From positions 1 to 11,134 of the forward strand of contig JAFTKV010000143.1 of the NCBI GenBank assembly GCA_017453085.1: a stretch of DNA of 11,134 nt, read 5' to 3'. Source of the stretch: Clostridia bacterium. GTDB lineage: Bacteria; Bacillota; Clostridia; Oscillospirales; CAG-272. Below are positions 6,186-11,134 of this stretch, one piece after another (within the stretch, counting starts at the first letter, position 1; the number at the start of each line of letters is the position of its first letter). The notes below the pieces were generated by a model. That model was not told the DNA's origin. It saw only the letters and a list, made by a program, of their open reading frames with translations, and ran no database searches. The position numbers and the translations under genes are program-made.

Positions 6186-8135
6186 ATGGCAAAGAAAAAG
6201 AACATCCAAATTCCACAGCATCCCGGCGATATGGCACCCTACCTGTTCCATCAGGGGACCAATTTCCATACGCAGAATTACCTCGGCTGTCACAAAGTGG
6301 CGGATGGCTACGCTTTCCGCACATGGGCACCGAACGCGCACGCGGTGGCTCTCGTCTCCGACTTTACGGGCTGGAGCGAAGGACTTCCCTTGACCCGTGT
6401 AACCGATATGGGCGTGTGGGAGGTGACGGTTCCCGCCGCCGATCTGGAGGGCAAGCCCTACAAATTCCGCATCACGGGAGCAAACGGCGTGCGCTATAAG
6501 GCAGACCCCTACGCCGCCATGAACGAGACGCTGCAAAAGACCGCCTCGCTGGTCTACACCAAGGACAGCTTCCGCTGGACCGACAGCAACTGGATGACCA
6601 AACGCCGCCGTCTCTCCGAGTCCCCGAACTTCTACAGCGCGCCACTTCACGTTTATGAGATGCACCTTGCCTCATGGAAGACCCGGGACGGAAAGACCAA
6701 CGTAGACGGCGACGCATACCTCTCCTATCGGGAGATTGCGGACGAACTGGTTCCCTACGTGAAGAAGATGGGTTATACCCACGTGGAGCTGCTCCCCATC
6801 GGCGAATACCCCTTTGACGGCAGCTGGGGCTACCAGTGCTGCGGCTATTTCTCTCCCACCTCCCGCTACGGCACGCCCGAGGATTTCGCTTACTTTGTGA
6901 ACAAGCTCCACTCCAACGGCATCGGCGTGATTCTGGACTGGGTGCCTGCGCACTTCCCCAAGGACGAGCACGGCCTGTACGAGTTTGACGGCTCGCCTCT
7001 TTACGAATATCAAGGCTGGGATCGGCAGGAGCACACCGAATGGGGCACCCGCTGCTTCGACGTAGGCAGACCCGAGGTGCAGTCCTTCCTTATCTCCTCC
7101 GCTCTCTACTGGATCGAGCATTTCCACCTGGACGGACTTCGTGTGGATGCGGTTGCCTCCATGCTCTACCTGGACTACGCCCGCAAGCCGGGTGAATGGG
7201 TGCCCACCGGCCACGGCGGCAGAGAGAATTTAGAAGCCATCGCCTTTTTTCGGAAGCTGAACAGCGCACTCTTCGGCTCTCACGGCGACATTCTGATGAT
7301 CGCAGAGGAGTCCACCTCCTGGGCGGCCATCACCAAGCCGGTCTACCAAGGCGGTCTCGGCTTCAACTTCAAGTGGAACATGGGCTGGGCAAACGATATG
7401 TACGAATACGTGGCACTGGATCCCATCGCCCGCCAGTATCACCACAACAAGCTGAACTTCTCCCTCTGCTACGCATTTTCGGAGAATTATGTCCTCCCCG
7501 TTTCCCACGATGAAGTGGTTCACGGCAAAAAGTCATTGCTGGACAAAATGTGGGGCGGCTACGAGCAGAAATTCGCAGGCGATCGCCTGTTTATGGCATA
7601 TCAAATGACCCATCCGGGCAAAAAGCTCACCTTCATGGGCTGCGAGTTCGGACAGTTCCGGGAATGGGACTACGAAAACCAGCTGGAATGGTTTATGACC
7701 GACTACGAGATGCACGGGAAGCTCTGGCACTTCTCGGAAAAGCTGAACAATTTCTATCTGTCCCACAAGGCTCTGTGGGAGGACGACTTCTCCTGGGGTG
7801 GCTTCGAGTGGATTTGGGCGGACAACAAGGAGGATAACCTCATTGCCTACACCCGTAAGGGACGCTCGGGGGATAGCTTGATCTGCGTGCTGAACTTCTC
7901 TAATGCGACTCGTGAGAACTACCCCATCCCCGTCCCTGAGGATGCAGAGGCTTATAAGGAAGTCTTATCCACCGACGACGTCGCCTTCGGCGGCGAGGGT
8001 CGGCTGAACAGCGGACTCCTGCGTCCCGCTCCCGATTGGGCACTGGACGGCAAACGCACCCTGCGCATCAATATCCCGCCTCTCTCGGCAGTAATCTTAG
8101 AGCCCAAAAAGCTCCCCGGACGGAAGAAGGGGTAA
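6186..8135 (+). CDS. glgB: 1,4-alpha-glucan branching enzyme
   Basis: This cytoplasmic enzyme creates alpha-1,6 branches in glycogen. Residues about 30-125 form an N-terminal CBM48-like beta domain (GYAFRTWAPNAHAVALVSDF), and about 150-530 a GH13 barrel. The four GH13 regions are visible: DWVPAHFPKD (251-260), GLRVDAVASMLY (317-328) with nucleophile Asp321, MIAEEST (371-377) with acid/base Glu374, and VSHDEVVHGKKS (439-450) with Asp442. A C-terminal all-beta domain follows from about 540 and ends PLSAVILEP. At 649 residues it matches the shorter branching enzymes that have one N-terminal beta domain, not the roughly 730-residue E. coli type with two. The start is supported by GGAGG eight bases before the ATG. 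It has its own promoter. glgC and glgD follow after a 541-base repeat-filled gap, so it may be transcribed separately from them. Confidence 0.97.
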   Translation: MAKKKNIQIPQHPGDMAPYLFHQGTNFHTQNYLGCHKVADGYAFRTWAPNAHAVALVSDFTGWSEGLPLTRVTDMGVWEVTVPAADLEGKPYKFRITGANGVRYKADPYAAMNETLQKTASLVYTKDSFRWTDSNWMTKRRRLSESPNFYSAPLHVYEMHLASWKTRDGKTNVDGDAYLSYREIADELVPYVKKMGYTHVELLPIGEYPFDGSWGYQCCGYFSPTSRYGTPEDFAYFVNKLHSNGIGVILDWVPAHFPKDEHGLYEFDGSPLYEYQGWDRQEHTEWGTRCFDVGRPEVQSFLISSALYWIEHFHLDGLRVDAVASMLYLDYARKPGEWVPTGHGGRENLEAIAFFRKLNSALFGSHGDILMIAEESTSWAAITKPVYQGGLGFNFKWNMGWANDMYEYVALDPIARQYHHNKLNFSLCYAFSENYVLPVSHDEVVHGKKSLLDKMWGGYEQKFAGDRLFMAYQMTHPGKKLTFMGCEFGQFREWDYENQLEWFMTDYEMHGKLWHFSEKLNNFYLSHKALWEDDFSWGGFEWIWADNKEDNLIAYTRKGRSGDSLICVLNFSNATRENYPIPVPEDAEAYKEVLSTDDVAFGGEGRLNSGLLRPAPDWALDGKRTLRINIPPLSAVILEPKKLPGRKKG

Positions 8136-8137
8136 CG

Positions 8138-8213
8138 CCAAAGGGAACTTTTGAAAAAGTTCCCTTTGGAAACCCTCAAAACTTTATAAAAGCGCCACAA
8201 ATACTTGTGGCGC
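8138..8213 (+). repeat. Two-hairpin intergenic unit E, downstream of glgB
   Basis: Hairpin 1 (8138-8169) has a 14-bp stem with arms CCAAAGGGAACTTT/AAAGTTCCCTTTGG. The linker (8170-8191) reads AAACCCTCAAAACTTTATAA. Hairpin 2 (8192-8213) has GCGCCACAA/TTGTGGCGC arms around ATAC. It begins two bases after the glgB stop. Hairpin 2 has no T run after it, so it is at best a weak terminator. Confidence 0.83.
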
Positions 8214-8256
8214 AGGAAAGATTTGCATCCCCTACGGGAATTGCGCGCGCCAAAAG

Positions 8257-8303
8257 CCTCCCTCCGAGAGGGAGGTGGCACGGCGAAGCCGTGACGGAAG
8301 GAG
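8257..8303 (+). repeat. Second repeat family, copy G (CTCCCTC double hairpin)
   Basis: Two hairpins stand in tandem: CCTCCCTC (8257-8264) with GAGGGAGG (8268-8275), and CACGGC-GAA-GCCGTG (8279-8293), then ACGGAAGGAG, which can compete for pairing with the first arm. The same architecture occurs inverted at 8419-8461. I recall very similar elements scattered through gut Clostridia genomes; that is memory, not a search. Confidence 0.75.
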
Positions 8304-8418
8304 CCTGCGAAGCTCAAACGATTGCTTTTATTGGCGGTGTGACGTTGGAACTTTCTTATTGAAAGTCTTTGATACGACTGTTTCGCTTTGCGCTTTGACT
8401 AAATCCATCGTAACGCGT

Positions 8419-8461
8419 GCTCCCTCACCCGCTTCGCGGGAGCTCCCTCCCGGAGGGAGCC
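8419..8461 (-). repeat. Second repeat family, copy H (inverted relative to G)
   Basis: Read on the minus strand, an 8-9 bp hairpin GCTCCCTCC/GGAGGGAGC (8442-8460) is followed by CCCGC-GAA-GCGGG (8428-8440) and TGAGGGAGC. Order, loop GAA and trailing GAGGGAG all parallel copy G, but the second stem differs with both arms changed. Between G and H (8304-8418) I see no gene. Confidence 0.75.
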
Positions 8462-8497
8462 AAGGTCACCAACTCCACCTCGGTGCAATCGCACGTC

Positions 8498-8517
8498 GGC
8501 GGGAGCAAGCCCCCGCC
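8498..8517. repeat. GC-rich hairpin inside the glgB-glgC gap
   Basis: GGCGGG (8498-8503) pairs with CCCGCC (8512-8517) around AGCAAGCC. It lies between copy H and unit F. It resembles another dispersed GC-rich hairpin I associate with gut Bacillota, from memory only. Confidence 0.5.
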
Positions 8518-8558
8518 CTACGGGTGTGTGCAAGCTCTTAGTAACCATATCCATCCCC

Positions 8559-8630
8559 GCAAAATTGCAAAGCAATTTTGCTTTATAAAAGTTCTTGAAG
8601 GGTTTGGAAAACTTCTTTCAAGAAGTTTCC
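8559..8630 (-). repeat. Two-hairpin intergenic unit F, upstream of glgC
   Basis: On the minus strand the order is hairpin 1 (8606-8630, GGAAACTTCTT arms with one bulged base), a linker (8582-8605) with AAACCCTTCAAGAACTTT, and hairpin 2 (8559-8581, 10-bp GCAAAATTGC arms). It faces unit E across about 345 bases. Its linker is closest to that of unit E. In the glgC direction hairpin 1 ends 47 bases before the glgC ATG. No strong promoter for glgC is visible; TATAAA at 8637-8642 with a poor -35 is the best candidate. Confidence 0.78.
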
Positions 8631-8677
8631 CAAGAATATAAATTCCATTAAATCCAATATAAAGTGAGGAATCTGCT

Positions 8678-9883
8678 ATGTTCCAGAAAAAAGAATGTGT
8701 AGCCATGCTTCTTGCCGGAGGGCAGGGTAGCCGACTGTACACGCTCACCGAGAAAACGGCAAAGCCTGCCGTTCCCTTCGGCGGCAAGTACCGCATCATC
8801 GACTTTACGCTGTCCAACTGCGTAAACTCGGGCATTGATACCGTGGGCGTGCTCACCCAGTATCAGCCTCTCCAGCTCAACGAGTACATCGGCACCGGCC
8901 AGCCTTGGGATCTGGACCGCAATATGGGCGGCGTATCGGTGCTCCCTCCCTATCAGGGCATGAAGGGCGCAGACTGGTACAAGGGTACCGCCAACGCCAT
9001 TTATCAGAATCTGGACTTCCTCGATCGCTACGATCCCGAGTACGTGCTGGTTCTGTCGGGCGACCACATCTATAAAATGGACTACGACGCTATGCTCCAG
9101 TTCCATAAGGAAAAGAACGCAGACTGCACCATCGCAGTGCTCACCGTTCCTATGGAAGAAGCATCCCGCTTCGGTATTATGAACGCCCGCGAGGACGGCG
9201 AGATCTTCGAATTTGAGGAAAAACCCAAGCAGCCCAAGTCCAATAAGGCGTCCATGGGCATCTACATTTTCACCTATAAGAAGCTCCGTCAGTACCTCAT
9301 CGACGATGAGAACACGCCGGGTTCGTCCAACGACTTCGGTAAGAACATCATTCCCAATATGCTGAACGCCGGCGAAAAGATGTACGCTTATCCCTTCGTG
9401 GGCTACTGGAAGGACGTAGGAACCATTTCTTCCCTGTGGGAAGGCAATATGGATCTTCTGGGCGAGCATCCCAATTTCAACCTGTACGACCGTTCCTGGC
9501 GGATCTTCTTCCGCTCCACCGGCAATCCTCCCCAGTATGTGGGCGAGGAGGCGAAGATCGTCAACTCCATCATCACCGAGGGCTGTGAGATCTACGGTAC
9601 GGTAGAAAATTCCGTCCTCTTCAGCGGCGTTTACGTGGCACCCGGCGCGGTGATCCGCGACAGCGTCATCATGAACGACGTCCGTGTGGAAGCAGACGCA
9701 ACGGTAGAGTACACCATCATCAGCACCGACACCACCATTGGCGAAGGTGCCGTCGTAGGCGCACCCAAGGCAGAGGGCGTGGGCATTGCCGTCGTGGGTG
9801 CAGAGCTTTCGGTGCCCGCAGGGAAGACCATCCCCGCAGGTGCAATGGTCAACGCCGCCAAGCTGGAAGAGCTGAGCAAGTAA
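8678..9883 (+). CDS. glgC: Glucose-1-phosphate adenylyltransferase, catalytic subunit
   Basis: This enzyme makes ADP-glucose from glucose-1-phosphate and ATP, the committed step of bacterial glycogen synthesis. The nucleotidyltransferase domain spans about 1-250. It has the pyrophosphorylase loop LAGGQGSRL (12-20), KPAVPFGGKYRIIDF (29-43), the metal/catalytic Asp129 in LSGDHIYKMDY, and Lys182 in FEEKPK, which corresponds to the glucose-1-phosphate-binding Lys of the family. The C-terminal part (about 285-395) shows left-handed beta-helix hexapeptide repeats (VNSIITEGCEIYGTVENSVL and following). Length (401) is typical. AGTGAGGA lies seven bases before the ATG. glgD starts 13 bases after its stop, so the two are cotranscribed and their products probably form a mixed complex, as described for other Bacillota. 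Confidence 0.97.
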   Translation: MFQKKECVAMLLAGGQGSRLYTLTEKTAKPAVPFGGKYRIIDFTLSNCVNSGIDTVGVLTQYQPLQLNEYIGTGQPWDLDRNMGGVSVLPPYQGMKGADWYKGTANAIYQNLDFLDRYDPEYVLVLSGDHIYKMDYDAMLQFHKEKNADCTIAVLTVPMEEASRFGIMNAREDGEIFEFEEKPKQPKSNKASMGIYIFTYKKLRQYLIDDENTPGSSNDFGKNIIPNMLNAGEKMYAYPFVGYWKDVGTISSLWEGNMDLLGEHPNFNLYDRSWRIFFRSTGNPPQYVGEEAKIVNSIITEGCEIYGTVENSVLFSGVYVAPGAVIRDSVIMNDVRVEADATVEYTIISTDTTIGEGAVVGAPKAEGVGIAVVGAELSVPAGKTIPAGAMVNAAKLEELSK

Positions 9884-9896
9884 GGAGGAATAGATA

Positions 9897-11027
9897 ATGG
9901 CAGCCGGAATTATTTTCGCAAACCTCACCAATAAGAACATTCCCGAACTCACCGCAGTTCGTACGCAGGCGTCGGTCCCCTTCGGCGGCAGATACCGTCT
10001 GATTGACTTCGTCCTGTCCAGCATGGTCAATGCGGGCATCACCAATGTGAGCGTTATCACCAGCTATAACTATCAGTCTCTGGTAGATCATTTGGGCAGC
10101 GGCAAGGACTGGGATCTGGCCCGCCGCACCGGCGGTCTGAGACTTCTGACCCCCAATATCGCATCTTTCTCTACTCGTGGCACCAGCCGCTACGATACCC
10201 GTCTGGACGCGCTGTACTCCATCTCGGATGCGCTGGCCAAGACCAAGGATGAGTTCTTGGTAGTAGCCGATGCCGATGCGATCTTCAATCTGGATCTGTC
10301 CGATATGATCGCCAAGCATAAGGAAAGCGGCGCAGACATGACCTTTGCCGTCAAGCGGATGACCCTTTGCGGCAATCAGTCCGAGCAGTACAATCTGTAC
10401 TCTTCCGATGCCGAGGGCAATCTCACCGAGGTTGCGGCTCATCCCAAGAATATTGAGGGCGAGTGGGACGTGAGCATGAACCTGTGGATCGCGAGTCGTA
10501 CCTTCCTGCTGTCCGCCATTCAGGATGCGGCAGCCCATGGCTACGATAGCCTCACCAAGGGCATCGTTGCCCGCTATATGGACAGAGCGGATATGAAGGT
10601 ATACCGTTACGACGGTTACTTTGCTTGCCCCGCTTGCCTGGAGGATTACTTTGCTACCTCCATGCAGCTGACCACCGATAAGGAGATGCGGGACGATCTT
10701 TTCAATGCCAAAAATCAGCCCGTGATCACCAAGGTTCGCAACTCTCCCTCCACCCAGTACGTAGCAGGCAGCAACGTGAAAAACTCTATGATCGCCGACG
10801 GCTGTGTGATTGAAGGAACGGTGGAAAACTGTATCCTCTTCCGCGGCGTGCGCATCGGAAAGGGCAGTGTAGTGAAGAACTGCATCCTCTTCCAGGACAC
10901 CATGGTAGGAGAGGGCAGCAGCCTCAACTGCGTGATCACCGACAAAAACGTATCCATCCGCCACGGCGTGACTCTCAGCGGACACCCCTCCAAGCCCTTC
11001 TACATTGATAAGAACAAGATGATCTGA
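9897..11027 (+). CDS. glgD: GlgD, non-catalytic ADP-glucose pyrophosphorylase-like subunit
   Basis: This is a paralogue of GlgC that acts as a partner or regulatory subunit of ADP-glucose pyrophosphorylase in Bacillota. The overall fold is kept: VPFGGRYRLIDFVLSSMVNAG (27-47 region), ADADAIFNLDL (124-134), and C-terminal hexapeptide repeats (about 285-365). Key catalytic features are lost. The GGxGxRL loop is replaced by FANLTNKNIPEL (7-18), and the Lys of the EKP motif is replaced by His182 in AAHPKN; Asp127 is retained. GlgD proteins are usually near 370 residues, and this one is 376. The start has GGAGG at 9884-9888, eight bases before the ATG. It follows glgC in the same transcript and is closed by two hairpins at 11028-11103. 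glgA and glgP are not in the window. Confidence 0.95.
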   Translation: MAAGIIFANLTNKNIPELTAVRTQASVPFGGRYRLIDFVLSSMVNAGITNVSVITSYNYQSLVDHLGSGKDWDLARRTGGLRLLTPNIASFSTRGTSRYDTRLDALYSISDALAKTKDEFLVVADADAIFNLDLSDMIAKHKESGADMTFAVKRMTLCGNQSEQYNLYSSDAEGNLTEVAAHPKNIEGEWDVSMNLWIASRTFLLSAIQDAAAHGYDSLTKGIVARYMDRADMKVYRYDGYFACPACLEDYFATSMQLTTDKEMRDDLFNAKNQPVITKVRNSPSTQYVAGSNVKNSMIADGCVIEGTVENCILFRGVRIGKGSVVKNCILFQDTMVGEGSSLNCVITDKNVSIRHGVTLSGHPSKPFYIDKNKMI

Positions 11028-11069
11028 AGAGACACCCGTTAGCGAGTGCGAACACAGCTTGGTGTCTCT
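11028..11069 (+). repeat. Nested hairpin immediately after the glgD stop
   Basis: A 9-bp outer stem AGAGACACC/GGTGTCTCT (11028-11036 with 11061-11069) encloses AGC/GCT (11041-11043 with 11057-11059) and GTG-CGAA-CAC (11046-11055). It begins on the base after the stop codon. There is no T run after it. It may protect the 3' end or be another dispersed repeat. Confidence 0.6.
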
Positions 11070-11073
11070 CCTG

Positions 11074-11103
11074 AAGAATGCCGTCCGAAAGGACGGCATT
11101 CTT
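11074..11103 (+). terminator. Likely terminator of glgC-glgD
   Basis: A 13-bp perfect stem (AAGAATGCCGTCC with GGACGGCATTCTT) closed by a GAAA tetraloop. The 3' arm ends ATTCTT and is followed by ATAGG, so the T-rich part is inside the stem and partly symmetrical; termination could work on either strand. About 30 bases of undefined sequence follow to the window end. Confidence 0.7.
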
Positions 11104-11134
11104 ATAGGCAAGAGAGGGATCCCCGTTCGTCAGT

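Noticed and set aside
5925..6665. Minus-strand open frame across the metY-glgB promoter region and the 5' part of glgB
   Set aside because: It crosses two strong promoters and lies antisense to the conserved GlgB N-terminus; no plausible product.
8257..8517. Possible CRISPR array
   Set aside because: The repeated pieces are few, inverted rather than direct, unevenly spaced and different in sequence.
8136..8677. Several short open frames in the glgB-glgC gap
   Set aside because: They run through hairpin repeats, lack ribosome binding sites and have low-complexity translations.
8648..10060. Long open frame on the minus strand over glgC
   Set aside because: It is a shadow of glgC produced by codon bias; the translation shows no family and spans the glgC-glgD junction.
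9849..11111. Long open frame on the minus strand over glgD
   Set aside because: It is a shadow of glgD, with no start signal and no recognisable domain.

Overview
The window looks like a chromosomal stretch of a gut-type Clostridia genome (Bacillota), most likely an Oscillospirales/Ruminococcaceae relative. The reasons are moderate GC, AGGAGG-type ribosome binding sites, consensus housekeeping promoters, a glgC-glgD pair, a MetA/MetY methionine route, and intergenic spaces packed with short hairpin repeats of a kind I associate with that group. The assignment is inference; no rRNA or other marker gene is present.

Layout: (1) Bases 1-3165 (+) hold the end of a sugar-uptake operon: the C-terminal 354 residues of a DUF5696-like protein cut by the window edge, then two ABC permeases of the MalF and MalG types, separated by 18 and 12 bases. 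(2) 3166-3467 is a gene-free convergent space. (3) 3468-5861 (-) holds metY (O-acetylhomoserine sulfhydrylase) and, downstream of it, metA (homoserine O-acetyltransferase). Together they convert homoserine to homocysteine by direct sulfhydrylation. (4) 5862-6185 is a divergent promoter region with two near-perfect SigA promoters and a 15-bp palindrome. (5) 6186-11027 (+) holds glycogen synthesis genes: glgB, a 541-base repeat-rich gap, then glgC and glgD 13 bases apart. Two stacked hairpins follow glgD.

The genes are ordinary. The best candidate for something little described is in the intergenic DNA. Six copies of a modular two-hairpin unit (hairpin 1, an A-rich linker like ACTTCC-AACTTT-AAA, hairpin 2) occur as three inward-facing pairs at 3179-3467, 4399-4586 and 8138-8630. 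Hairpin arms differ between units but stay self-complementary, whereas the linker and overall spacing are kept. The middles of two pairs carry further hairpin repeats, including a second inverted repeat family. These islands fill three of the four complete long gaps between genes and are absent only from the divergent promoter region.

No RNA genes, CRISPR array, insertion sequence, prophage or defence genes were seen.
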